DNA from: Embleya sp042956465
GTDB lineage: Bacteria; Actinomycetota; Actinomycetes; Streptomycetales; Streptomycetaceae
Direction of reading: 5' to 3'
Assembly (NCBI RefSeq): GCF_042956465.1
Contig: NZ_JBIBGL010000005.1
Location: 558,001-622,000 of the forward strand
DNA: 64,000 bases
This document shows positions 16,909 to 25,936 of this stretch, one piece after another; position 1 is the first letter of the stretch; each line of letters opens with the position of its first letter. The notes under the pieces are model-generated. The model was given only the letters and a program-made list of their open reading frames with translations, made no database searches and was not told the DNA's origin. A program made the translations under genes and the position numbers.

Positions 16909-17772
16909 GTGTCCGACCAGCGCGAATCCTCCGCACCCGGCCGGGACCCGGGCCTCGTCGACGAACGAGCCGACAGCCTCCGCGCCGACTGCGCGAACTG
17001 CTTTGCGCTGTGCTGTGTCGCGCCCGCCTTCGCCGCCTCGGCGGACTTCGCCATCGACAAGCCCGCCGGCCGCGCCTGCCCCAATCTGCGCTCGGACGAC
17101 TTCGGCTGCGGCGTGCACACCCGCCTGCGGGACATCGGCTTCTCCGGCTGCACGGTCTACGACTGCTTCGGGGCGGGGCAAAAGGTCGCCCAGGTCACCT
17201 ACGCGGGGCAGGACTGGCGTCGGGCGCCGCACACCGCGAAGCAGATGTTCCGGGTGTTCCCGATCATGCGGGACCTGCACGAACTGCTCCGGTATCTGCA
17301 CGAGGCACAGGCACCGGCAGCGGCGCGCCCGATCCGGGCCGAGCTGCGGGCCGCCTACGCGGACACCGAGCGGCTCACCCTCGGCGAGCCCGCCGAGCTG
17401 CTCCGGATCGACATCGGAGCGCTGCGGCAACAACTCAACCCGCTGCTGCTGCGGGCCGGCGAGCTGGTCCGGGCGGGTGTCGGGGGCAGAAAGAAGGACC
17501 ACCGAGGTGCGGACCTGATCGGTGCCCGGCTCAAGGGGGCCGACCTGCGCGGCGCGAACCTGCGCGGGGCCTACCTGATCGGCGCCGACCTGCGCGGTGC
17601 GGACCTGCGGCTCGCCGACGTGATCGGCGCCGACTTCCGCGACGCGGACCTGCGCGGTGCGGATCTCACCGGCGCCCTCTACCTGATCCAGTCCCAACTC
17701 GACGCCGCCAAGGGCGACTCCCGCACCATCCTCCCGCCGACCCTCACCCGCCCCGCCCACTGGACCACGTGA
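16909..17772 (+). CDS. Pentapeptide-repeat protein with an N-terminal Cys-rich domain
   Basis: The 287-residue protein has a Cys cluster in the first 90 residues (CANCFALCC, ACPNL, FGCGVH, GCTVYDCFGAGQ), enough for a metal site. Pentapeptide repeats of the A-D/N-L-x-x type (ADLIGARLKGADLRGANLRG onward) run from about residue 200 to 260 and form a right-handed beta-helix. The GTG at 16909 has GGAG about ten bases upstream. The role is unknown. A Zn- or FeS-binding head on a beta-helix is inferred, not shown. Confidence 0.85.
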   Translation: MSDQRESSAPGRDPGLVDERADSLRADCANCFALCCVAPAFAASADFAIDKPAGRACPNLRSDDFGCGVHTRLRDIGFSGCTVYDCFGAGQKVAQVTYAGQDWRRAPHTAKQMFRVFPIMRDLHELLRYLHEAQAPAAARPIRAELRAAYADTERLTLGEPAELLRIDIGALRQQLNPLLLRAGELVRAGVGGRKKDHRGADLIGARLKGADLRGANLRGAYLIGADLRGADLRLADVIGADFRDADLRGADLTGALYLIQSQLDAAKGDSRTILPPTLTRPAHWTT

Positions 17773-17864
17773 CCCGGATTCGGACCCGGGAGACATGACC
17801 GGCCCGCGTCATCCCGGTCGGCCCGGGGCTCGCCCCGCGCAGCCGCGGCTACCGAGCCGGGGGC

Positions 17865-17884
17865 GGGCCGCTCGGGAGCGGCCC
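17865..17884 (+). terminator. Hairpin between convergent genes
   Basis: GGGCCGCTC and GAGCGGCCC form a perfect nine-pair stem with a two-base loop, about 90 bases after the pentapeptide gene and before the converging gene end at 18029. There is no U-run, as is usual in this GC range. Confidence 0.5.
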
Positions 17885-18028
17885 GGTCGTGGGCCCGGGC
17901 AACGCGCGCGCCCGGTCGTCGGTCCGGTCGCCGTCGCCGTCGGTCATGACGCCCGACCCTGCCGGGCGTTCCCGAGGAGTTCGTGAGAGCCGACTGAACC
18001 GCCGATGTTCGCGGTCGGTTCGGGTGAC

Positions 18029-18844
18029 TCACCCGTCCCGCGTGTCGTACACCCGCCGCACCTGGTACACCCCGGCCGCGACCCGATTGGACCGGGCCCG
18101 CAGGACCGGCGCGAGACAGGCCGGCCACACCGTCGTTCGGGACCAGATCACCCCGGCGAGCAGGGCCGGGTCGACCGGGTCCAGTCGGGACAGGTCCACG
18201 CCCGAAGCGTCGACCGCCTCGGCCCGGACGTCGTCCTCCAGGCACGTCGCGAGCCGGACCGCCGCTGCGACCGCCGCGAACACGGCCGTGCCGGGGATCG
18301 CGGCGGGTGGCGCCGACCCGTCGGGCTCGGACAACTCGCGCAGGAGACCCTGGGTCGTGTCCAGCGCGCGCCCGGTGTCCGACAGTGCCGTCCCGAGCGC
18401 CTCGGCGAGCGCGGTCGGCCGCGGGGACATGGAACTCGACAGGTGGACGAGCCGGTCGTCCAGCCCGCGCGCGTGACCGGCGGCCAGTGACAGCGCGATC
18501 AGCGCCTCCGGTCGCCGCTGCCACGCGCCGCCCGTGAGCAGCGAGTCGAGCACCAGGAACGCGCGTCGCACCGCCTCCCCGAGCCCGAGCACCGCGGTGT
18601 GCATCTCCCGGGTTCGTACCCGCAGTTCGATCGCGACCGCGACCGGCGCCCGGTCGGCCGGCGGGCCCGGATCCGGGGCAGGCGGGCCCTCGCGGTCGAA
18701 CGTGTACAGCGTCCGGCCCATCGCGTCCGCGAAACGGGTCCAGGCGTGGCCCTCGGATGGCGAATCGGTGATGCCGCCCACGGCCGACAGGATGCGCGCG
18801 TCGCAGTCGGTGAACGCGCTTCGCTCCTCGTCGGAAATGCTCAT
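18029..18844 (-). CDS. Conserved-looking hypothetical cytoplasmic protein
   Basis: The 271-residue protein is Ala/Leu/Arg-rich and helical, with no signal peptide or transmembrane helix. Features include an acidic start (SISDEERSAFTDCDARIL), a central PVAVAIELRVRTREMHTAVLG and a C-terminal LRARSNRVAAGVYQVRRVYD. The ATG at 18844 is well supported by AGGAGG seven bases upstream. I do not recognise a family. Confidence 0.7.
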   Translation of the reverse strand: MSISDEERSAFTDCDARILSAVGGITDSPSEGHAWTRFADAMGRTLYTFDREGPPAPDPGPPADRAPVAVAIELRVRTREMHTAVLGLGEAVRRAFLVLDSLLTGGAWQRRPEALIALSLAAGHARGLDDRLVHLSSSMSPRPTALAEALGTALSDTGRALDTTQGLLRELSEPDGSAPPAAIPGTAVFAAVAAAVRLATCLEDDVRAEAVDASGVDLSRLDPVDPALLAGVIWSRTTVWPACLAPVLRARSNRVAAGVYQVRRVYDTRDG

Positions 18845-19568
18845 GAGCCGCCTCCTGCTGTGACATGTCTCGAATCGCAAGTCGAACCGCACGTCGAACC
18901 GCACGTCGAACCAGAGAACCGAACAGAAAGGCACCGTGCATAATTCGAACACGAACCGGACACAACCGGAAGGCCGGGCACGAAAAGCGGCCGGAAAACA
19001 CCGGCGTTCGACCCGGATCCACAGGACGACCGGCCTGACCGGCGGGGAATGCGGGGATGAGAAAGGCGCTTCTTGAACAAAGCCGCAGGCTTATCCTCGT
19101 AGCTCACGATATCAGCCACGGGGTGATTTCCTCCATGCGCGAGACACCCACGGTTACCGCATGAATCATCCGCGTGACCTTTGCCCGCCGGGCGTACGCG
19201 CGGCGCACGTGCGACGCGAAATACCCGACACCGAACACCGGGACACCGGGACACCGGACATCCGAACACCGACGACCCGCGCGCCGAGATCTCGATCTCG
19301 TGCGCCCAGGCCGCCGAACCGCCGGCCCCGACCCGGCTCGCCGTAGCCGAGTCCCCCGGGCCCACCGACTCCCCGGTGACCCGACACACCCAACGCGCGC
19401 ACGCACGCAACGCAGGCGCAACGCACGCCATTCACCCGATCCACCCGGCCCGGCCCGCGTCGCCCGGGGCGGGTCACACGCGACGCATCCGGCAAAGCGG
19501 CGCCCGTCACCGCACCTACGCTTCCGCACAGGGCCGCGCCGGTCGCCGGCACACCTCGGCCGGGACGC
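18845..19568. other. 724-bp intergenic region with a 12-bp triple repeat
   Basis: There is no convincing gene. Just upstream of the hypothetical gene lies a 12-bp repeat in three copies (18876-18911). A somewhat AT-richer patch at 18930-19160 holds a weak GTG-initiated 46-codon frame. A run of ACACCGGG-like words occurs near 19234-19270. Confidence 0.5.
18876..18911 (+). repeat. Three tandem 12-bp units upstream of a minus-strand gene
   Basis: CGCAAGTCGAAC, CGCACGTCGAAC and CGCACGTCGAAC follow one another without a gap. They lie about 30-65 bases upstream of the ATG at 18844, where operator repeats would be expected. Confidence 0.8.
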
Positions 19569-20981
19569 TCAGGCTCGGCCGAGCACATATTCGAGCGTGT
19601 CCGAACGGGCCCGGCCCAGCACGCTCTCCCGCAGCGCCTCGGCGAACTCCTCTACGGTGACCACCCCGTCGCCGTCCGCGTCCATCGCGTGCAGCCACCC
19701 GATCCGATGCGTGTCCGCACTGTCCGGACCGAGCAGCCGCGCGTAGTCGGCCTGATCGATGCGACCGTCCCCGTCCCGGTCCACCGCGGCGGCCACCCGG
19801 ACCATCAACGCGGCCATCGCGGCGCCCGGCGCGGCCTCGGCGAGCACCCGGTACTCGTCGGCGTCGAGCACGCCGTCCCCGTTCGCGTCCACCGTCGCGC
19901 GCAACTCGTCCCACCACGCGTGAAAGGCCGCGTACATGACCTCCTCGTCCACCGCGGCCAGGTCCAGTCGATCGCTGAACACCCGGGCGAGTGCGGCCAG
20001 ATCGGGCCAGGACAACACCCCGTCGCCGGTCTGGTCCAGGATCCGCACGAACAGGTCGGCGAGTTGCGTGGCCGGATCGCCCGAGCGAACGCGCGGGCCG
20101 AATCGGCGCAGCCCGCGCCCGGCCTCCCGCCTCGCCGCGATATAGGTCGCCGCGAGCGGCATGTACACCCACTTCGTCGGCAGCAGGTCGCTTGCCACCG
20201 CGGCGGTCCGACACGCGAGCGAGACCACGGTGCGGGCGCCGAACGGGACCCGGCCGCGCTCGCCGAGCCGCTCCCGGTAGTCGGGCGGCAGGGTGGTCGC
20301 CACGGCGGTCCGGATCGCGGTGCCCAGCACCGCGCACCCGGCCGACCACACCGCCTCGGGGACGAAGGACAACTGCGCCGGCGCGGGCAGCCGACCGAGC
20401 GCGTCCAGGAGTTGCTCGACGCCGTGTCCGGCCACCAGCTTCTCGCGCACGATCTCGTCGAACCAGACCCGGAATTCCGGCACCGTGCCCGGCATCTCAC
20501 TCGCCGGCACCCCCAACTGGAGCCCCACCAGCAGCCATTCCGCGTACAGCTCGGCCTGCCGCTCGTCGTCGAGCGGATCACCGCCGAGCTCGCACATCAG
20601 CACCATCGCGTCGAACACGGTCAGGTGCACCCACGCCTGCGCCTCGGGGTCGAGCGCCGAGTACGTCCGGCCGTCCGGATCCACGCCGTTGATGTGCCCG
20701 TGCAGCCGGCGCAGCCGGGCCGCCTCGCGCTCGCGGTCCGCCCGGTCCTGGTAGAGCAGTCGCTGGAGGCTGAGCAGGGTCTGCTCGACCCGCCGCCACG
20801 GATGCCGCCGATATGTGGAGAACTCCACCACACCGGCACCGACCACCGGATGCGCGGTCTCCAGCACGATCGCCCGACCGATGGTGGTCAGCAGGCGCCA
20901 TTGGCCCAGATAGCGCCAGGAGAGCGACCCGGCGCCGGGGAAACGTTCGGGGTCGTCCGGCATTCGGGGAGTGTCCGACAT
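19569..20981 (-). CDS. DUF2236 (MpaB-like) oxygenase fused to four EF-hands
   Basis: The 470-residue protein starts with a DUF2236/oxygenase MpaB-family domain (about residues 10-290), with the family words ETAHPVVGAGVVEFSTYRRHPWRR and WVHLTVFDAMV; relatives include rubber oxygenase and bind heme through conserved His. Four EF-hand loops follow: DQTGDGVLSWPD, DANGDGVLDADE, DRDGDGRIDQAD and DADGDGVVTVEE, each with D-x-D/T-G-D-G spacing and a final acidic residue. This suggests a calcium-regulated oxygenase. The ATG at 20981 has AAAGAGG upstream. No export signal is clear. Confidence 0.9.
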   Translation of the reverse strand: MSDTPRMPDDPERFPGAGSLSWRYLGQWRLLTTIGRAIVLETAHPVVGAGVVEFSTYRRHPWRRVEQTLLSLQRLLYQDRADREREAARLRRLHGHINGVDPDGRTYSALDPEAQAWVHLTVFDAMVLMCELGGDPLDDERQAELYAEWLLVGLQLGVPASEMPGTVPEFRVWFDEIVREKLVAGHGVEQLLDALGRLPAPAQLSFVPEAVWSAGCAVLGTAIRTAVATTLPPDYRERLGERGRVPFGARTVVSLACRTAAVASDLLPTKWVYMPLAATYIAARREAGRGLRRFGPRVRSGDPATQLADLFVRILDQTGDGVLSWPDLAALARVFSDRLDLAAVDEEVMYAAFHAWWDELRATVDANGDGVLDADEYRVLAEAAPGAAMAALMVRVAAAVDRDGDGRIDQADYARLLGPDSADTHRIGWLHAMDADGDGVVTVEEFAEALRESVLGRARSDTLEYVLGRA

Positions 20982-21194
20982 GTGGGCCTCTTTCGCCGAT
21001 CGGATGGTAGTCGTGACGATACAATCGGTCACCATTCGCCGTGGTCGTTCCGGAAAACCGCCGGACTCCGACTGCGGGCGGGCCGCGCCCACGTGTTTCG
21101 GACGCGGTCCCGGTCCACCTCACCGAGACTGGAAGGGCAGGCTCCGGCCCGTACCGCCGGCGCCGGCCGGGCCACCGCCGAGGAGGGCAGCCGG

Positions 21195-21797
21195 ATGGCA
21201 ACCGTGATGGCCGAGAAGACGATGTCGCTGGACGGGTTCATCGCCGACCCGTCGGACGACGTGGCGCACCTGTTCGGGTGGTACTCGAACGGGAACGTGG
21301 AGACGCCCGCGCCGGGCGGCGGGATGACGTTCCGCACCTCGGAGGCCAGCGCCCGGCACCTGCGCGAGCTGTTCGTCAACACGGGGGCGGTCGTGACCGG
21401 ACGCCGGTTGTTCGACCACACCGACGGGTGGGGCGGCAGCCATCCGATCGGCGTGCCGGTGTTCGTGGTGACCCACCACATACCCCACGGCTGGGTCGAC
21501 GCCCATCCGCACGCACCGTTCACGTTCGTCACCACCGGCGTGCGGGACGCGGTCGCACGGGCCCGGGCGGCGGCGGGCGACCTGTCGGTGGGGGTGGGCG
21601 GCGCGGACATCGTGCGCCAGTGCCTGAACGCGGGCCTGGTCGACGAGATCGTGGTCAACCTGGTACCGGTGTTGTTGGGCGCGGGTATCCGCTTCTTCGA
21701 CCATCTCGCCGACACCCCGGTCGAGTTGGCGGCGACCCGGGTGATCGAGGGCCGGCGGGTCACGCACCTGTACTTCCGGGTGGTCCACCCGACCTGA
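21195..21797 (+). CDS. Dihydrofolate-reductase-fold (RibD C-terminal) reductase
   Basis: The 200-residue protein carries the RibD-C/DHFR-like pattern: KTMSLDGFIADPSDDV near the start, GAVVTGRRLFD (NADPH-binding turn), VFVVTHH, and the late GGADIVRQCLNAGLVDEIVVNLVPVLLGAGIRFFD. Members of this family reduce small cyclic or quinone-like substrates with NADPH; the substrate here is unknown. The ATG at 21195 has GAGGAGG upstream. It diverges from the EF-hand oxygenase gene. Confidence 0.9.
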   Translation: MATVMAEKTMSLDGFIADPSDDVAHLFGWYSNGNVETPAPGGGMTFRTSEASARHLRELFVNTGAVVTGRRLFDHTDGWGGSHPIGVPVFVVTHHIPHGWVDAHPHAPFTFVTTGVRDAVARARAAAGDLSVGVGGADIVRQCLNAGLVDEIVVNLVPVLLGAGIRFFDHLADTPVELAATRVIEGRRVTHLYFRVVHPT

Positions 21798-21812
21798 GGG
21801 CGCGCCCGCGAG

Positions 21813-23225
21813 TCAGCGCAACACCGCCGCCAACTCCTCGACGGTGGCTGCCCACGCGTGCGGCGGTGCCGCCGCAAAGCCCACCAGCACGCCCTGTTCC
21901 GCGGCCGGCCCGTGCCACAACTCGCGCAGTCCGCGCAGGGCCATCCCGCGCTCCGCGCTGCGCGCCAGCACCCGATCCTCGGCCGGCCCGCCCGCCGGGA
22001 ACGTGATCAGCACGTGCAGCCCGGCCGGCACGCCGCACAACCGCAGTACGCCCGCCCGCCGTTCCGCCTCGAACCGGCGCACCAGGTAGGCCCGCCGACG
22101 GCGGTAGCTCAGCCGCGCGGCGCGCACGTGCCGGTCGTAGTCGTGCCGGGCGATCAGGTCGGCCAGGACGAGTTGGCCCAGCCCCTGGGTGTGCCAGTCG
22201 GCTCGGAACTTGGCCCGCACCACCGGTTCGACCAGATGCCCGGGCAGCGCCATCCAGGCCAGCCGCAGGCCCGGCCCGAGCGTCTTGGACACCGATCCGC
22301 AGTAGGCGACGTGCTCCGGGGCCATGCCCTGGAGCGCGCCGATCGGCTGCCGGTCGTAGCGGAACTCGCCGTCGTAGTCGTCCTCCACGATCAACCCGCC
22401 GCTCGCGCGTGCCCACGCGCACATCTCGTGCCGCCGTGCGGGCCGCAGCGGGACGCCGGTCGGGTACTGGTGCGCCGGGGTGAGTACGACCGCGCCCATC
22501 GCCGGGTCGACCGGCCGGTCCAACCGCGCGCCCTGGGCGTCCACCGGCAGCGGCAACACCGTCGGCCCGGCGCGGCGAAACACGTCGCGGTACACGTCGT
22601 GCCCGGGGTCCTCCATGCCCACCGCGCGCACCCCGGCCTCCGCCAACACGCTCGCGAGCAGGCCGGCCGACTGGTAGAAGCCGGACGTGATCACGATGCG
22701 GTCGGGCGTGGTCAGCACCCCGCGGGTACGCCCGAGGTGTGCGGCCAGCGCGATGCGCAGTTCCAGCCGGCCCTGCGGATCGCCCACCCCGTGCACGTCG
22801 GCCGGCGCCGCGGTGCTCAGCACCCGGCGGGTGGACCGCAGCCAGGCCGAGGTCGGGAAGGCGGACACGTCCGGCATGCCGGGCCGCAGGTCGAATCGGG
22901 GCGCGGCCGGCGCGGACGCACCCTTCGCCGTGTCCCGGGCGGTCGGCTCGGGCAGGTCCGCGACGCGGGTCGCGGCGCCCTGACGCGCGATCAGGTACCC
23001 CTCCGCGACCAGTTGGTCGTAGGCGGCGGTCACCGTCCCGCGGGCGAAGCCCAACTCGGCGGCCAGCCCACGCGTGGACGGCAGCGGAGTACCCGGCGCC
23101 AGCCGCCCGGCCCGTACCGCCGCCCGCAGCGCGCGCTCCAGGCCGACGCGGCGACCCTCCGCGGTGTCCACCTCGACGTGCAGGTCGATCGCGTCGACGG
23201 GGGAACTGGACCAGTCCTCGAACAT
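21813..23225 (-). CDS. MocR/PdxR-family regulator (GntR HTH fused to class I aminotransferase)
   Basis: The 470-residue protein has a GntR winged helix (about residues 20-80; GTPLPSTRGLAAELGFARGTVTAAYDQLVAEGYL), a linker, and an aminotransferase-like domain. The PLP-binding lysine lies in CGSVSKTLGPGLRLAW and the Asp/Tyr in EDDYDGEFRYD. MocR proteins sense PLP or an amino compound and often act on the divergent gene. Here that is the phosphodiesterase at 23328, or the regulator may control pyridoxal genes elsewhere. The start at 23225 lies eight bases after TAAGAT, with no Shine-Dalgarno. Confidence 0.92.
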   Translation of the reverse strand: MFEDWSSSPVDAIDLHVEVDTAEGRRVGLERALRAAVRAGRLAPGTPLPSTRGLAAELGFARGTVTAAYDQLVAEGYLIARQGAATRVADLPEPTARDTAKGASAPAAPRFDLRPGMPDVSAFPTSAWLRSTRRVLSTAAPADVHGVGDPQGRLELRIALAAHLGRTRGVLTTPDRIVITSGFYQSAGLLASVLAEAGVRAVGMEDPGHDVYRDVFRRAGPTVLPLPVDAQGARLDRPVDPAMGAVVLTPAHQYPTGVPLRPARRHEMCAWARASGGLIVEDDYDGEFRYDRQPIGALQGMAPEHVAYCGSVSKTLGPGLRLAWMALPGHLVEPVVRAKFRADWHTQGLGQLVLADLIARHDYDRHVRAARLSYRRRRAYLVRRFEAERRAGVLRLCGVPAGLHVLITFPAGGPAEDRVLARSAERGMALRGLRELWHGPAAEQGVLVGFAAAPPHAWAATVEELAAVLR

Positions 23226-23236
23226 TTCACTGGATC

Positions 23237-23266
23237 TTAACGATGGTCCGGTGGCCCGCGTAGCGT
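23237..23266 (+). promoter_or_regulatory. Probable promoter of the metallophosphoesterase gene
   Basis: TTAACG (23237-23242) and TAGCGT (23261-23266) are separated by 18 bases, close to the actinomycete vegetative consensus TTGACN-N18-TANNNT. They lie 62 bases before the ATG at 23328. The MocR start is on the other side, so a bound MocR dimer here could affect both genes. Confidence 0.5.
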
Positions 23267-23327
23267 CGCCTTCATCGCGGCCCGCTACACCGGAACCACC
23301 GCATCCGCCTCCCGCAAGGACTCCCGC

Positions 23328-24083
23328 ATGATCGTGTTCGCGCACCTCAGTGACACCCACCTCGACGGCGGCCCGCACGCGGCCGAGCGCACCCGGGCGG
23401 CCATGGCCCACCTGAACGCGCTCCCCCATGACCTGGACGCGGTGCTGGTCACCGGCGACATCGTGGACAACGGCCTGGCCGCCGAATACGACGAGGCGCG
23501 GGCCCTGCTGGTGTCCCGGCACCCGGTGCTGATCCTGCCCGGCAATCACGACGTCCGCGGGCCGTTTCGGGTGGGACTGTTCGACGAGCCCGCAACGGAC
23601 GAGCCGATCAACCGGGTGCACCACACGGCCGGCGGCGCGGTGTTCGCGCTGTGCGACTCGTCCGTTCCGGGCCGCGCGGACGGCCTGCTGGCCGACGAGA
23701 CGCTGTCCTGGTTGACCGGTGTGCTGGACGAAACCCCGTCCACCACACCGGTGTTCGTGGCCTTCCACCACCCGCCGGTGGAGTTGGGCAGCCCGGAGAT
23801 CGACCGGATCCGCCAGTTCGGCGCCGAGCGGCTGGCCGACGTGGTGGCCGGGCGCCCCAACGTGGCGGGTCTGCTGTGCGGGCACGCGCACACCCCGGCG
23901 GCCACCACGTTCGCCGGCAAGCCGTTGATCGTGGCACCCGGCGTGGTGTCCACGATCAACCTGCCGTGGGAGCGGGCCGACGACGACTCCCCGTTCGTCG
24001 ACGCGAAGTTGCCGCCCGCGCTGGCGTTCCACGTGCTCGACGACCGGGGTCGACTGACCACACACTTCCGCACCGTGCTCTGA
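23328..24083 (+). CDS. Calcineurin-like metallophosphoesterase (CpdA type)
   Basis: The 251-residue protein shows the ordered metal-binding blocks of the family: FAHLSDTHLDGG (D-x-H), VTGDIVDNG (GD), LPGNHDVRG (GNHD), FHHPPVELG and GHAHTP (GHxH). The length and the D-x-H/GNHD spacing fit the cyclic-nucleotide phosphodiesterase group, though activity on cAMP cannot be read from sequence. AAGGA lies just before the ATG. Confidence 0.9.
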   Translation: MIVFAHLSDTHLDGGPHAAERTRAAMAHLNALPHDLDAVLVTGDIVDNGLAAEYDEARALLVSRHPVLILPGNHDVRGPFRVGLFDEPATDEPINRVHHTAGGAVFALCDSSVPGRADGLLADETLSWLTGVLDETPSTTPVFVAFHHPPVELGSPEIDRIRQFGAERLADVVAGRPNVAGLLCGHAHTPAATTFAGKPLIVAPGVVSTINLPWERADDDSPFVDAKLPPALAFHVLDDRGRLTTHFRTVL

Positions 24084-24132
24084 TCGCCCGATAGCGTGCC
24101 GCGGGTACGCCAACGGAGCGAAGGGGGCGCCG

Positions 24133-24975
24133 ATGTTCGGACGACAGCGGCAGGACACGGGGAGCACGGTCGCGGCGGACTTCGCGGTGGGGCCGGTGCG
24201 GGTCCGCGCGGCGGCGGGCACCGTGGTGGGCAACAGGTATCGGGCCAACTTCGACGTGCTCGCCCTGGAGCCGGACCTGCGGCTGGCCGCGGTCGCCGAC
24301 GGCATGGGCGACGGTCCCGGCAGCACGGCGGCCGGCCGGATCACGATGAGCGCATTCACCACCGCGATCCGCCGGGCCTCGACCGAGGGACCCGGGGCCG
24401 GTCCGGCGGCGCTGCGCGCGAGTGTGGCCGGCATCCAGGACCTGGTGCTGGCCGAGGCCGCGGGCCTGACCGGTTTCACCGGATGCACGCTCACCGCGCT
24501 GCTCGCCGAACCCGACGTCCCGCCCGGTTCCGACGAGGCCGCCGCGTGGCTGGTCCAGATCGGCGACTCGCGCGCATATCGGCTGCGGGCCGGGCAGTTG
24601 GACCTGCTGACGGTCGATCACACCGAGGCGTGGCTGGGCGCGTTGTACGGCTGGTACCCGGCCGACTCGGCACAGGCCGCCGCCGCGCGCTATCGACTCA
24701 GCCGCTACGTCGGACATCCCGGTCGCCCCGAGCCCGATGTGCTGAACGTGAGCCTGCGGCCGGGTGATGTGTACCTGCTGTGCACCGACGGCGTCGCCGA
24801 ACAGGTCGACTACCGCCCGCTCGGCGCCCTGTTGGCCGCTCCCGAGGCGCCCACCACGATCGTTCCCCGGCTGCTCGCGGCAACCCTGGAGGCGGGCGGC
24901 CGGGACAACGCGACCGCGATCGTGTTGTGCGTCGATCGGCGCGCGGATCACCCCGCGGAGAACTCCCCGGCCTGA
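24133..24975 (+). CDS. PP2C-family serine/threonine phosphatase
   Basis: The 280-residue protein has PP2C motifs for two metal ions: LAAVADGMGDGPGSTAAG (motif with D and DG), VQIGDSRAYRLRAGQLDLLTVDHT, LLCTDGVAEQVDY and GGRDNATAIVLCVD. The C-terminus is disordered. AAGGGGG precedes the ATG at 24133. The gene converges with the hydrolase gene, overlapping it by 28 bases at the 3' ends. The protein substrate is unknown; actinomycete PP2C enzymes often oppose Ser/Thr kinases. Confidence 0.9.
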   Translation: MFGRQRQDTGSTVAADFAVGPVRVRAAAGTVVGNRYRANFDVLALEPDLRLAAVADGMGDGPGSTAAGRITMSAFTTAIRRASTEGPGAGPAALRASVAGIQDLVLAEAAGLTGFTGCTLTALLAEPDVPPGSDEAAAWLVQIGDSRAYRLRAGQLDLLTVDHTEAWLGALYGWYPADSAQAAAARYRLSRYVGHPGRPEPDVLNVSLRPGDVYLLCTDGVAEQVDYRPLGALLAAPEAPTTIVPRLLAATLEAGGRDNATAIVLCVDRRADHPAENSPA

Positions 24976-25790
24976 ACGCTCGTCGTCGCCCGCACGTTCG
25001 TACCGGGCTCGGCCCGTTCATCGCCACGCGCCCGGTACTCCGCGAGGTGGGCGACCAGGAGTGCGGTCGTTTCGCGCGGTTGCTCGACCGAGGGCAGGTG
25101 GCCGGCCCAGGGCAGTTCGACGTGCCGCGCGTTCGGCAGCGCCCCGGACAACTCCGCGGCGATCCGGCGGAAGTCCGCCAGGTCGTGCGCGCCGGAGACG
25201 ACCAGGCACGGCGCGGTGATCGCGGACGGGTCGACGTCGACGTCGGGCACGCGCGGGGCGGACAGGGAGCCGGCGGCGAGCCGTTGGTCGAAGACGTCGC
25301 GCTGCATCACGCCCACCTGATAGCGGGTCAGCGCGTCCGCCGCGGGCCCCAACCGGGTGTCCACCACGAACTCCACCGCACCGGCCACGTCGCCGGCCGC
25401 CAGGAGTGCCCGCTCGCGGGCCTCGATCGCGCGCAGCGCGGGGGACGGGGTGTGGCCCGGGCGGCCGGCGCACAGCAGCACGAGCGAGTCGACCCGATCG
25501 GGTCGGCGGGCGGCGAGTTCCAGCGCCACGGTGCCGCCGTGGGACGAGCCGATCAGGGTCGCGCGGGCGATCCCGAGCGTGTCGAGCAGGTCGAGCACGT
25601 CGTCCGCGTCGCGCCGCGGGTCGGTGGTGGGCGGCGTGCGTCCGAAACCGGACAGGTCCGGCCGCACGACCCGGTACCCGGCGTCGATCAGCACCGACCA
25701 TTGGGGATCCCACATCCGCCGGTCGCAGACCGACGAGTGCAGCAACACCACGACCGGCCCGGCACCGTCCCCGTCATGCGCAAGCGTCAT
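24948..25790 (-). CDS. Alpha/beta hydrolase
   Basis: The 280-residue protein has the alpha/beta-hydrolase order: VVVLLHSSVCDRRMW (oxyanion region), RPDLSGFGRTP, the nucleophile elbow IGSSHGGTVAL (G-x-S-x-G with Ser), CLVVSGAHDLADF (acid) and ELPWAGHLPSVE (catalytic His). The substrate is not predictable. Its 3' end overlaps the PP2C gene by 28 bp in antisense. Confidence 0.9.
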   Translation of the reverse strand: MTLAHDGDGAGPVVVLLHSSVCDRRMWDPQWSVLIDAGYRVVRPDLSGFGRTPPTTDPRRDADDVLDLLDTLGIARATLIGSSHGGTVALELAARRPDRVDSLVLLCAGRPGHTPSPALRAIEARERALLAAGDVAGAVEFVVDTRLGPAADALTRYQVGVMQRDVFDQRLAAGSLSAPRVPDVDVDPSAITAPCLVVSGAHDLADFRRIAAELSGALPNARHVELPWAGHLPSVEQPRETTALLVAHLAEYRARGDERAEPGTNVRATTSVQAGEFSAG

Positions 25791-25936
25791 GCCGCCGACT
25801 GTAGTGGCCTGTCCGACCCGGACGACCGGTTCTCGGCCGGCGCGCGGCTCCCTCCCGGCGGATTCCAGGCTTCGCGGTGCTCCGTGCGAGGATTTCCGAA
25901 CGTGCGGTAGCCCCCACCGAGCGAAGGACGAGCGCG

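Noticed and set aside
18937..19077. GTG-initiated 46-codon frame with AAAGG upstream in the 724-bp gap
   Set aside because: The product is a basic, low-complexity peptide and the ribosome site is weak; nothing else supports it.
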